A stretch of DNA of 64,000 nt from Tetracentron sinense. Taxonomy: Eukaryota; Streptophyta; Magnoliopsida; Trochodendrales; Trochodendraceae. The position numbers were made by a program, and so were the translations under genes. The stretch spans positions 11,654,041-11,718,040 of the forward strand of contig CM026565.1 of assembly GCA_015143295.1 (NCBI GenBank). Direction: 5' to 3'. The notes below the pieces were generated by a model, which was given only the letters and a program-made list of their open reading frames with translations, did no database searches and had not been told where the DNA came from. This document shows positions 11,454 through 23,065 of the stretch, piece after piece. Each line of letters starts with the position of its first letter. The stretch's first letter is position 1.

Positions 11454-13795
11454 TGTTGCGCCCCAAAATACCCCCTAGGAGTTAAGGGGTACTTTAGGTG
11501 TGACTGTACTTAACCTGACAAACCATCTTGTAATGAACAAGGCAAAACATAATACAATAGCGATACAAAATAGAGTGCGGAAGCAAAAACCAACTTTTTC
11601 ATTTTTTTTTCTATACATGGTCTGTATTCCAAGTTCATATACAAAACACATTTAGTAAAGATGGACATGCCCACCACCAAAATACAAAACAAAGATCAAG
11701 TCTCTCTCTCTCTCCATAAGACCCTACTCACAATAGTCTAGATATGGCCACACATCTACATCTCTATTCTCCTGTGGCTACAACGGGATAGGCGGCTCCC
11801 TTTCTTCCACGTATTCCTCTTTAACCCATGGCTCTGGGTTAAAGGTATCCACCAGACCTGCCGACATGAAATGTACCACTGAGTATGGAATACTCAACGA
11901 GTACAAGCTACTAGCTAACAATAGTAATAATGAAATACAATAGTGACAAATAAATACAATTCAAATTTAAAGCAATACAATGATCATGGCATGCATGGAA
12001 CAAATGCGAAAACTCTGAATAAAATCAGTATTTTAAGATTCATGACTTGTCCTTGAAAATAGCTTTTCGTGGTTTTCAAAACTTGCTTGTTGTGTTTAAA
12101 ACCCATTCTTGTTTTGTTCTTGTCTCGTGAGAATCATACATTTCTTGTTTTATTCTTGTTTGAAATCACACTTGTCTTTTCATGCTTGTCTTGACTTGCC
12201 TTGTCATGTTTAACTTGTGAGCCAGATGTTAGTGTCCTTGTAGCAACTTGTGAGCCAGATACGTAAGTATCCTTCAGCGAAACATAGAAAGCAACTTGTG
12301 AGCTAGATAATTAAGTATCCTTCAGCGAAAAAGAAAAGGTGCACCAACATCCTTGACCGGCCCTCTGTCCGGCATTATCAACTTGTCTTGTTTTCTTGTG
12401 AGCCAGGTATGACATATCCGAGGATATACCCTACCCTTGACTGGCCCGATGTCCAGCTTGATCATTCGTTTCGTGAATCATATGTCTTGTTCTTGTTGTT
12501 TCTTGTATATGTACTTATACTTAGAAATACTCGGTTCATGCATGCATGCGTGCTCATGCATAACAATTGTGGTAATCATGATGACATGAGAAATTCAAGG
12601 AATAGCACATCACATTTCAAGCTTCTATAGTCAATTGAGGAGTTAATAAATCACATAGAGTAATTTCTCGATTTCACATTTATGAAAGCTCCACAAGCTA
12701 TACTTCTATAATTTTCATTACATTCATTAATTTCTTATTCATGCATGTCATCAAGCACTTTGGATGCATCATTTATATATTTGTTGAATTTCTATTTTTC
12801 CTTGTCATACATTTCATCAAACATCAAGAGTATGTGTATTGTGCATTCATTACCCTTCCAACTTTTCCATCACACAACATCTATCATAACCGCATGGCAT
12901 CCAATTGCCTCAACCACCCATTCATACCATCCATCCTTCAATATTTAGTTCATCTTCTATATTTTTAGGGAACGTTAGTTTATTTTAAAGAATAGAATGC
13001 ACAAGATCAAAGCATAATCACTTTTCAAGGAAACCTATGTTATTACTAAGCTAACTAGGAAGGGTGTACTAACCTTTGAGATTGGAGAATAACTTGTGGG
13101 GACTTGAGAAAAGAGATCCAAGCTTGGTGAAGGAAATCCAACCTTGAAGAAGAAGATCCAAGCTCTCCTTTGATCACCCAAACACTCCTTTGAGCAAACC
13201 CTAGCTTCTTCCCTCTCTTCCTTCTCTAAAATCTCCAAAATGTATGCTTGAGGGTTTATGAAACCCTCAAGCCATGAATTTGGGCTTATATAGAAAAGGG
13301 GAGGTCAAAAGACCCATTTACCCTTAATGATTTGGCAAAAACAGGCCAATTGACAGAAATTTCGGGGGATCAGTTGACCGGTAATGAGGAGCGGTCGACC
13401 GATAGGCTATTGGTCGACTGGTAGAGAATTCGGTAGACTGGTTTTGCCCGATTTTCCCTATTTGCCTATTTTCTTCATTTTCTTCCACCTTAGAGTGCTT
13501 CCACTCTCGACTTAGACAACCTAGAGGGTTTCCACTCTTTCCACCTTGGCCTTAGCATCCCACAACACCCTATTTTGGGTCCTTACTATTTTCATTTCTT
13601 TTAAACCCCAAAATATATTCAAGACCATTTGCCCTCAGAACACTATTCACTTATTGTTTTCACATTAATGGCCTTTAGAGGATGTTAGTACTCGTAGCGT
13701 GAGCAACCAACACAACATACACATAAAACACCAAAACCTCTATTTTTCATTAATCTAAAACCCATAAATTTACATGGAAGATCCGGGGTTCTACA
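11454..13795 (-). mobile_element. Solo LTR, Tekay-like, minus orientation
   Basis: Ends tgttgcgcccc and ggggttctaca; 2.34 kb. The flanks agtgg (11449-11453) and aatgg (13796-13800) differ by one base and fit a five-base target duplication in the copia relic, whose coding sequence resumes on the right. No internal element sequence remains. R/U5 carries degenerate acttgtgagccagat repeats (12215-12440), and U3 carries a gtcgacc-type dyad cluster (13365-13445). Confidence 0.85.
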
Positions 13796-14681
13796 AATGG
13801 TCTTTATTATCTTGTACCTATATGCAATTCTATTAATAACATTGACAATAAAAAGTCTATAAGGGTGAAGCCTCAGAAAAGAGGTAGAGATTCTGTGAAT
13901 CCAACATACTTATGGCATCTCAAATTAGGCCATATCAATTTGGATAGGATCAAGAGATTGGTAAAGGATGGTCCTTTAAACCATTTACATGTTGAACCTT
14001 ATCCAACTTGTGAACCTTGTTTGTAAGGTAAAATAACCAAAAGGTCATTTACAGGCAAACCTAAGAGAGCCACTAGTATATTGAAATTAATTCACATTGA
14101 TGTATGTGGACCCATGAATCATTCAGCTAGAGGTTGCTTTATCTACTTCATAACATTCACAGATGATTTTTCCAGATTTGGTTTCATATATCTAATGAAA
14201 CATAAGTTGGAATCTTTTGAAAAGTTCAAAAAATTCCGAAATGAAGTAGAAAAGCAATCAGGTAAAAGTACTAAAACTCTCAGATCCGACCGAGGAGGAG
14301 AGTAACTCTCAAATAAGTTCATGGATTATCTTAGAGATAATGGAATTTTATCCCAATGGACTCCCCCAGGAACACCTCAACTTAATTTGTTTTAGAAAGA
14401 AGAAATAAAACCCTATTGGATATGGTTCGTTCAATGATGAATAATACTGATTTACCAATTTCTTTTTGGGGATATGCATTAGAGACTGCTATTTATCTAT
14501 TGAATAGGGTACCTTCTAAGTCTGTTTCCAAAACTCCATTTGAGCTATGGAATAGTTGAAAGCCTAGTTTAAAGCATGTCAGGGTATAAGATTGTCCAGT
14601 TCATGTGCGAAAGCAGAACTTTGACAAGTTGGAAAGTATGACTTGTTAGCCTCAAGATTACAACTCTAAGTACCCTAATAG
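13796..14681 (+). pseudogene. copia integrase relic
   Basis: A GAG-pre-integrase zinc region (YLWHLKLGHINLDRIKRLVKDGP...CEPC) leads into the rve integrase core: LIHIDVCGPMNHSARGCFIYFITFTDDFSRF, LRSDRGGE, then further right FWGYALETA and LNRVPSKSVSKTPFELW. These are standard copia integrase motifs. The stretch stops at the LTR that begins at 14682. Broken, about three breaks. Confidence 0.85.
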
Positions 14682-16119
14682 TGTCGTGACCCAAAACCCA
14701 CCCTAGGAGTTAGAGTGAATCTTAGACGACTTATCATGACCTATGTGACATGCTTGACAAACCATCCTACAAAACACTCGGAGCATGTACAAAAGAGGAC
14801 AAATAGCGGAAGCATAAACTAACATGGCACAGGGGAAGTCTAAAACCCGCCAAAATACATGGGTATAAATCTCTCATGCTCACCCACACTCATTTAAAAT
14901 CTACCACCTAATAATAGCCCTCTACGTGAGACTCCTCAGTAGAGACCTCTTCGATGTACTCCTCTGGACCAGGAGCACAAATGTCAAAAGGAGCAGCCAC
15001 TCCACTAACACCTACCTACATGAGACGTATGACTGAGCATGGAATACTCAGTGGGTACCAAATACTAACCAACAGTCCTAGCAACATAGCAATGAAAATA
15101 AATTGGAAGCAGTTCATACCATAACAGGAAAGCAAAACAGTTTATATTGCATGCTTGCATCACATCACATTTGGGAAAAACTCTTGAAATCTTCGTGTGC
15201 TTGACTTGACTTGAAAATACTCTTTTCGTGCTTGAAAACTTATCTTGTCATGTTCTGTCTTGCTTGTCTTGTCGGGTCATGTCTTGCTTGTCTTGTCATC
15301 TCATGCGTGTCATGTCATGAAATGCAAATGCTCATGCTTACTTGCTTGCTTGCAATTTAAACATGCTTATGCACTTGGGATGTTAGTGCCTTTGAACAAC
15401 TTTTGAGGGTGGTATAGAACCCCCTCTTAAGAAAATGAGATACGGCTTGTGAGGGAGGGTGGTATAGAACTCCGTCTTAAGAAAATACAATAAGGTATAC
15501 ATGCATGCTTGGAGGCGCACTAACATCTTGCTTGGTTGTTCTTGTTCATGTCATGTTCTTGTTCTTGTCAAAAGCGAGGCAAAACTTATCTTAAGTTTTG
15601 CCCTACCTCTCATACCAACCCTTACGTTTGGCCTTGTCATGGTATTCGTGAATCGAGTCATGCATGCTGTACTCGTGGTTTTGTGTACATGCTATTACTT
15701 GGAATTTGACATATGGAATTCAATAGTATATGGAATAGCATTCGTTTCAAAACATAAGGATATTCATGCCGTTATGGAAAGTGAATAATCACACTATTAT
15801 AAATCCTAGAAGTCTCATATGCCTTAAATTCATACATGCTTTTCTAAAAACAATTATCATTCTCTTCACCTTGACATTTCATCGAACATTTGGTGTGTAC
15901 ATTATGGTTAAAGCCTACTACTTGCTTTTCTAGATGGACCAACGCTCATATTGGTGAAATACCCTTCCCATTTCATTCATCACAAAACATGCACACAGCA
16001 TCCATCGCCCATATACAACCATCCATCTCCATCCATTCATCCCATCTAATTATCATGATTAGAATTTAGGGAAAACCATAAAATGAAGAAAAAGTAGAAA
16101 AGATGAACTAGAAGGGTAG
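14682..16119 (-). repeat. 3' LTR of the tandem chromovirus pair, left part
   Basis: It begins tgtcgtgaccc inside the copia integrase relic and matches the LTR at 36713-39121 through R/U5 (ggaatactcag..., tgcttgcttgtcttgtc...). It is interrupted after 16119 by the Athila-like element and resumes at 30763. With both parts the LTR is about 2.23 kb. The left flank aatag (14677-14681) is the expected target duplication; its partner lies right of the window. Confidence 0.85.
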
Positions 16120-17741
16120 TGAAACAGGGTTTTTCGGTCGTTGAAACGAATCACCCTATTTCAATACTTTAATTTAATCCGAATCGTGCATACATATGAG
16201 AATGGTATAGGGCTTGTGTCGGATGTCGAATCCTCACTCGGGGTTAGTTAGTTAGTGCAACAAAGAAAATAAAAATAATAAAATAAAAAAAAGATTAAAA
16301 TGGTGGAGTGGTGAGAATGATGGAATAATGAGATTTTTTTAAAAACACTTTTGTTTGAGAAATTATTAAGGTCTACCACTATCCATGAAACAAGCATAAA
16401 ACATAATTAAACATGAGAAAAAAAACTAACATTTATTTAGAATGATTCATTAAATTAAAAAGTACTTACAACACTTGAAGACAAAGAAATTGCAAGAACA
16501 TTCGAAAGTAAAGCTATAAAAATGGTGAGATGGAGAGCTTTCTTCTTCACTTTCTTTCTTTTTCTCCTTCCTTTGCAAGAGTCACCAAAGATGAAGATAT
16601 ACCGAGAGATAGAGAGAGAACAAAAGATCTGTAGGTGAGAGAGAAGAGGTTAGATGATAGAGAGTGGGGTGAAAGAGGAAGTGGGTTGAGATGAAAGTGG
16701 TGAAATGTAGGTGAGAGAGAGGTAGTGGGGTGAGAAAAGAAGTGTACGGCCACTACTAGAGAAGAGGTCTTAGGTCTAAGAACTTGGTTAGAGAGAGATA
16801 GAGGGGTGAGAAAAGAAGGGGGCTGTAGAATGAAAGAATGTTTTGATTCCCTCCTTGTGGCCACCTATGTGAGTTATATAGGGAGAGAAGGATGGATGGT
16901 TTTGGAATTACTCAAGGGTTTAAAAAATGGAAAGTTTTTGAATTAGACAATGTTTCTAACTAAAGAAGAATGGCTAGAATAGAAGGTGGGAAAGTAGGAA
17001 AGTGAGGTGTGGCCACTAATCTCTTAGATATTAGGGTTTTAGGGTTAGTGAAATTGATGGCTAGGATTTAGGCTAGAAAGAGATGGGATTAGGGTTTTTT
17101 GAACTAACTAGGGCTTTGAAAAGTAAGGATGGACGGCTAAGATGATTAAGGTTGGATGAATAGGATGAGGAGAGAGAGATTAGGGTTTTTGAGAAATAAA
17201 AGAGAAAAAAAAGAGAAAATGATGGCAAAGGGTTTTGAACCCTGATCTCTAACACTGTCTCCCATAAATTTTACCAACTAAGCAAGCTTTTCTCCTTTGT
17301 CTTGTATAGTGATCTTTATTACTCAAGTCCTTTTTCTTGGAAATCAACTCTTCAGCTCCCTAGGCCTCATTATGTAATTGTGATCTCTTGGCTTAGCCCA
17401 CACTTAGCCTGCATCTACTTGGTATAGTCTGTTGGCTCTTTAGTCTTCGGTAATGGGCTTTGATGCTTAACTACGGCCTCCGGTCTTTGAGAATCGTCCA
17501 GTTAGGGTTCCTGAGACAAGTAAAACACGTAATGAGAGTTTATCGAAATGGCACAGTATCTAGACGTTCAGAAATGTGTTTAAATTATGCAAATATACCA
17601 TTTTAACTAGAAAATTATGTTTTATGCAATGGAGAAAACTCTTACATTGAAAAGTTTGTAAAAATAAAAGTTTTACGTAGGAGAGTTCAATAATTCTCAA
17701 AGGATAATTGTAAAAAAAAAAACACTTTTAAGCGAATATCA
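16120..17741 (-). repeat. 3' LTR of the Athila-like element
   Basis: Runs from tgaaacaggg to gcgaatatca. Adjoined on the right by caaccccca, the polypurine tract on the minus strand, preceded in that reading by the word ctagcaatatgctggttggg. Confidence 0.88.
16874..16881 (-). promoter_or_regulatory. TATA box in the 3' LTR of the Athila-like element
   Basis: On the minus strand the sequence reads ccctatataactcac, a strong plant TATA context, with the same word at 29889-29896 in the other LTR. Confidence 0.6.
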
Positions 17742-19747
17742 CAACCCCCAACCAGCATATTGCTAGTCCTTGGCAATTAGTGCGAAAAAATGGAGCTTGA
17801 ATGGGTTTGGCATATGCTACACACTATTTCTCATTACTCAGAGAAAACTCCGTTTGTCAAATTATTTCAAGGATGTAACAAAATATTTACAAGTTAGAAC
17901 TCAGTCAGTAAGTTTCAACAAGAATACAGATGGACACTCAGCACAAGAAAAGTTAGATTCAGCGTGTGTGTGTGCTCAACATCATCATTATCCAACAACA
18001 AAGATTTTCAAATCACCTCTAAGATTTTATGTCTTGACCTCAATTCTCACTTGTATACCACTCAGAAGTGAATCACTCGGAAATGGTTTTATTTATTTTC
18101 TCTCAAGTTATATGTGAGGAGATATGTGGATAGAAACAGGCAAATTTCTCACATATATTGTCTAAAAGGGAAGACATTATAAAATCAGAAGATCTCATGA
18201 TAGGAATATCATGTCACTCGGGAACGTTAGATCAAACTCTATAGTTTCTCTATCTCCATTCTCCACATTTTATGATTGTGCTAACCTAGAATCAAGTAGG
18301 ACTTTAATAGGTTGTATTGAGGCTTGGGAATGGTTTAGGAAAAGAAGGAGACACAGGATTCAAAGTTCTGAGAGGATATCTTAATATTCTTTACAATTTT
18401 TCCTGAGGGCGTAACACCAGTTCCTTTTTCTTTTCCTTCTTTTATTTTTTGATCTTTTTGAGATTGCTCAATATTGTTTTTCAGCTTTCCATATTTTCTT
18501 TCAGTTTGAACCCACTTGGTTTTTCTGTTCTTTCTCGATTTCTATCTTTCATGGTGTACCCATACCATTTACTCTCTTATCCTTCTCAGAAATAGGGTCG
18601 CGAGTCATATTTCTTATCTGGATTGGGTTTTCAATTAATGGGTTGACAAGGAAAGGTTTTCATTAAAGGCTCAAAAGGGTTTTCTACAGATGTAAAAGTT
18701 AGGTAAGCTAAAAAGTCTGACAGGTTACAAACATGGCCTATATCATTTTCTAGGGTTGCACTATCATGTCTAATGCCTTGAATGGATACAAAGAAAGTTC
18801 TTTTGTAATGACCCAATGTTTGATGTTGTTCTGAGTTTAATGATCAAATCAAGAATTAATGAGATCTCGCAAAGGAATATGTGTGGGCTGGAAGAAATTG
18901 TGGGTCAACTTGTGACTCGGAATCTTTGTATAACCCTCTGAAATGATGAAATGCTCAAAACTCACTGGGTTAGGTCTCCACAAATATTCTTCTATGATCT
19001 CTAGAGAATCTGAACTTAGGATGACTCTGATGTTGATTTTGTGCAATTTGTGCCGAATCTGAATTTTCTAAGCATCTCAATCCAAAGTAGTACTGAACTT
19101 GTATTTCAAAAGATGACATCCCTTTCAATAAGTAGACTAACGGTTAGTTTTGGTCTCATCATTGTAAAGTTACTTGAAAACATTTTTGAAAGTACTAGAA
19201 AACTCTTTATTTTTTTATTTTTTTATTTTTATTTTTATTTTAATAAAAAGAAAATAAACCTATATATCCTACCCGTAAAACCCAGAGTTCTACCTCCTAG
19301 GCGGCCTACGGGACAGGCCGGAAGCTTTCAGAGTCTCTAAAGCTCCAAAGAGTTAGCAAAAGAAAACATTTTTTTTTGTTTTTTGTTTTGTTTTTTTTTT
19401 GTTTTTTTTTCCAAAGGAAAAACATGAGTTTTGGAAATACCACCCCCAAACAAAAGATAGCACCATCCTCGGTGCTCATGACCAAGACAAAAAGATATGA
19501 CTGTGGACTATAAGATGCAAAAGTTGAGGAAGGGTATTACCAGCTTGGCAAAAATGTACACTGGTAGGTATCTGCAAAAGTAATGAGATCCGTCCAACCT
19601 GAAAAATAGTGCCAAAATAATCATGCAACTCATGAATCTCGGAATTGCCTTTCCGACAGCGCTAAGTTTAACGTCTTTAGCCAGACACAAAGTGGGTACA
19701 TAAAAGCACCCCCAAACAAGTTGGAAACACGGAGACTGAGTGAGTCA
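17742..19747 (-). other. Tail between integrase and 3' LTR, Athila-like element
   Basis: About 2 kb without a credible coding frame. It ends at the LTR with a polypurine tract. T-rich tracts occur near 19208-19245 and 19370-19412. In Athila relatives this place can hold an env-like frame; none is recognisable here. Confidence 0.55.
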
Positions 19748-20796
19748 TCAGTCTTCATAGACAGGATCGATTAGATCAATCTCATCAGCTTGGATGAATG
19801 AAACATCGAGTTCATTGAAATGTTTCAAACGCTGACCATTAACTTGGAAAGTGGAATTATCCTTTGGATCCTTGATAGTGATAGCCCTATAGGGCTTGAC
19901 CTCAGTAACAATGAATGGACCGGACCATCTAGATTTTAATTTCCCAGGAAAGATATGGAGTCTAGAATTATATAGAAGTACTTTTTGTCCTGGGTTGAAC
20001 TCTTTTCTAAGAATGCTCTTGTCGTGAATCCTTTTCATTTGTTCTTTGTATTGCTTCGACAAACTATAAGCATCATTTCGTAATTCATCCAACTCATTGA
20101 GTTGCAATTTCCTCTCCTCGCTTGCAGAGTCTAAGTCAAAATTTAGCTTTTTAATGGCCCAGAGGGCACGGTGCTCTAACTCTACAGGGAGGTGGCATGG
20201 TTTCCCAAAAACCAATCGATACGGAGACATATTGAGAGGGGTCTTGAAAGCAGTACGGTAGGCCCAAAGAGAGTCAGTAAGGTGAGTGGACCAGTCTTTA
20301 CGAGTAGTATTGACTGTTTTCTTTAAGATTTGCTTTATCTGACGGTTGGAGACTTCTACCTGACCACTAGTCTGAGGATGATAAGCAAGGGCGACCTTGT
20401 GGGTGACCCCATACTTTTTTAGAAGATGCTCAAAGGCCCTATTGCAGAAATGTTTTCTCCCATCACTGATGATAGCTTTGGGGGCTCCGAATCGAGCGAA
20501 GATGTTCTCTTTAAGAAATCTAACCACAACTCTATGGTCATTGGTTTTTGTGGGAATTGCCTCTATCCATTTAGAGACATAATCGACCGCAAGGAGAATA
20601 TACTGGAAACCATGTGAGATCGGAAATGGTCCCATTAAGTCGATGCCCTAACTATTAAAAATCTCATCAACCTGAATAGGTGTGAGGGGCATCATGTTTC
20701 TCTGAGAAATTCTGCCTAGATGTTGACAATTTGGGCAGGCCTTGGAGTAGACATGTGCATCTCGAAAGAGAGATGGCCAGTAGAATCCACACTGTA
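19748..20796 (-). pseudogene. Athila-like integrase, C-terminal two thirds
   Basis: On the minus strand the zinc region ends with ACPNCQ, then the rve core reads [40 protein letters not shown], and [20 protein letters not shown], which carries the third acidic residue. Further on [10 protein letters not shown]-like text and [19 protein letters not shown] are typical of the Athila/Tat side of Ty3/gypsy. Integrase inserts the cDNA into the genome. The N-terminal zinc module is separated by the solo LTR at 20797-23060. About one break besides that insertion. Confidence 0.85.
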
Positions 20797-21456
20797 TGTC
20801 ACGCCCCAAAATACCCCCTAGGAGTTAAGGGATACTTTAGGTGTGATACTTCGTACCTACCAAACCCTCCTGTAATTAACAAGAGAATACAGTACAAAAA
20901 ATGATAATCAGAGCGCAGAAGCTAAATATAAATGCGGAAGCGCAAACAAAATTTTCCTTTCTTTGTAATGATCCAAACTATAGTATTCCAAGTGGACATA
21001 GTTATATACAAAACATGTCTAAGTCTAAGGTGGACAGGCCCACCTATCAAATACAAAAGACAAAATACGACTCTATCTCACTCAATAGTCAACCCCGTGG
21101 GGCCAGTGGTCTAAGTCTCTAGCCTCAGCCTGAGGCTCGACTACCAGATCCTCATAAGGTTCCTCCTCGCCGTAGTCCTCCTCTATCCAAGGACCCGGAT
21201 TACATATGTCATGAGGAGCTCGTGTACCTGCCGACATGAAAGTACGGCTGAGCATGGAATACTCAGCGAGTACAAACTCCTAACCAACAATGGTAATAAC
21301 GAACAACATCATATACAAGTAATAGAAGGAGTACAATTCATAATCAATTTCTAACGACATCATACATAAACATTTTATCAAGTATAATTGTTATGAAACC
21401 AAAACACGTCTATGAATCATACGAAACCTCTTTGGGTTATCCTTTCAATATTTCTT

Positions 21457-21855
21457 ATGAGCCAGAGGTTAGCACCCGCATATCCCTGAGCTACCAACCT
21501 CCTTGACAGTACAATATATTTCTTATGAGCCAGGGGCTAGCATCCGTATAATCCGGCTACCAACCCCCTTGACAGTACAATATATTTCTTATGAGCCAGG
21601 GGCTAGCACCCGTATAATCCCTGGGCTACCAACCCCCTTGACAGTACAATACCTTTCTTATGAGCCAGAGGTCAGCACTCGCAAAATCCTGGGCTACTAA
21701 CCTCCTTGACAATACCATTTCTTTTCTTATGAGCCAGAGGTTAGCACCCTTAACCGGGGCTACCAACCTCCTTGACAATACCATTTCTTTTCTTATGAGC
21801 CAGAGGTTAGCACCCTTAATCGGGGCTACCAACCTCCTTGATAATATCCTCCATC
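21457..21855 (-). repeat. Six-copy tandem array, 60-70 base unit, in R/U5
   Basis: Each unit starts cttatgagccagaggttag, continues with a variable middle, then gctaccaacctccttgac. The same unit, in reverse, occurs four times in the LTR at 45770-46055 and three times at 53325-53535. Frames read through the units are repeat artefacts. Confidence 0.85.
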
Positions 21856-22654
21856 TACATATGTGCTCGTGCATAGCAATCGTGAAATCATGATGACATA
21901 TAGCATTTTAACAATTCCCAACTCACATGAGAATTTAAGAAGCGAAATAAACACATGTATACAACTTCCCAAATGGGGAACATTTATGTGACTCATGCTT
22001 TCAAATCTTAGTTTATTCATGCATTCTATCAAACATGTGGTATTCAACCTTTTTACCTTTAGTTATTTCATATTTTCTCATTCGAACATTTCATCAAACA
22101 CTTGGAGTGTGTTCATTATGCGTAATATGCCCTTCCACCATTTTTCCATCATTCAATACATCACAACATGGCATCCAATCGCCTCCACTCCTCATCCATT
22201 CATACATTCCACCCTTTGTTTGTATTATCTTGTTTATGTTTTAGGGATTTAGCATATACCAACACAAGGGAGCAATGGAGAAGATCCAACACATATTTAC
22301 TTAGGAAAATCCTAGGTTATTAACAAAGTAACTAGGAAGAGTCTACTAACCTTGAAAAGGGAAAGAAAAATCCTTGAGGATGATGTAGAAACGCTGCCCT
22401 AGCTTGGAAGAGGTACTCCACACGAGCTTGAGGTTGGATTTGGAGAATCCAAGCCTTTAGAACGGTTCTAGGGTTCTAAAACCCTTGATTCTCTCAAGTG
22501 GAAAACCCTAGATGTAAACTCCCCTTCTCTTCTCTTCTTCTCTCTCAAAACCTTCTAAGTGAGGTGAATGAAGCCCTAAAGGCTCGGGCAAGCCCTTATG
22601 GGTAAGGGTTAACACCCAAAAGACGAAAACGTCCTTACTAAAAATTCTGCAAAA

Positions 22655-22858
22655 ACTCGATAGACCGAGCGATCGGTGCTTATGACCGATCGATCGGTTG
22701 CCGACCGAGCGATCGGTGTTATTGATCGATCGACCGGTCAAAAACATACTCTCTGGAAAATTTCCCCATATAAAATTTCTGACCAGTCGATAGCCACCGA
22801 TCGATTGGTTTTGGACCGATCGATCGCTGATGAGGACCGATCGATCGGTGCTCTACAG
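22655..22858. repeat. GATC-dyad array, U3 of the solo LTR
   Basis: About eight words such as gaccgagcgatcggtg and gaccgatcgatcggt in 200 bases, lying between the leader and the conserved U3 block at 22865-22950. Confidence 0.75.
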
Positions 22859-23065
22859 GTTCCACTATTTTGACCATATCTTTTGACTCGTTCGTCCGAT
22901 TTTGACGATTCAACTTGCGTTGGATTCGTCTTTCGAAAACAGACATTTCTATTGTTTTGGAATTTCCAATTTCTCCTTTATTTATTAATTATACTATGAG
23001 AAAGGCCAATTGGTAACGAAAATGCTATTCATTAAAGTTGGAAAAGTCCGGGGTGCTACACTGTA

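Larger units (their letters stand above)
10388..14681 (+). mobile_element. Ty1/copia relic, partial
   Basis: Gag, protease and integrase parts follow in copia order on the plus strand. The 5' end is cut by LTR fragments, a solo LTR sits between protease and integrase, and the 3' end is cut at 14681 by the LTR of the tandem chromovirus pair. Reverse transcriptase, RNase H and both of its own LTRs are not seen in the window. Broken, about half a dozen breaks; older than everything inserted in it. Clade not assigned. Confidence 0.8.
20797..23060 (-). mobile_element. Solo LTR inside the Athila-like integrase
   Basis: Ends tgtcacgcccc and gggtgctaca, 2264 bases, flanked by an exact duplication ctgta at 20792-20796 and 23061-23065. 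No internal element sequence is present. It carries a six-copy R/U5 array, a GATC-dyad array and the conserved U3 block. It is younger than the Athila-like element that holds it. Confidence 0.92.

Noticed and set aside
16547-16864. 105-residue minus-strand frame, with a near copy at 29667-29879
   Set aside because: Lies in the two LTRs of the Athila-like element, downstream of its TATA box; the likeness is due to the LTRs being copies, not to a gene family.
17742-19747. Possible env-like gene of the Athila-like element
   Set aside because: The place is right, but no frame with signal peptide, membrane segment or family motif is visible.
21457-21855. CRISPR-like regular repeats
   Set aside because: Units are direct tandem repeats within a plant LTR, without spacers of constant length or cas genes.
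21457-21893. Open frames on both strands with repeated peptides (SQRLAPLTGATNLLDN type)
   Set aside because: They come from the tandem R/U5 units, whose length is near a multiple of three; no start context, no family likeness.
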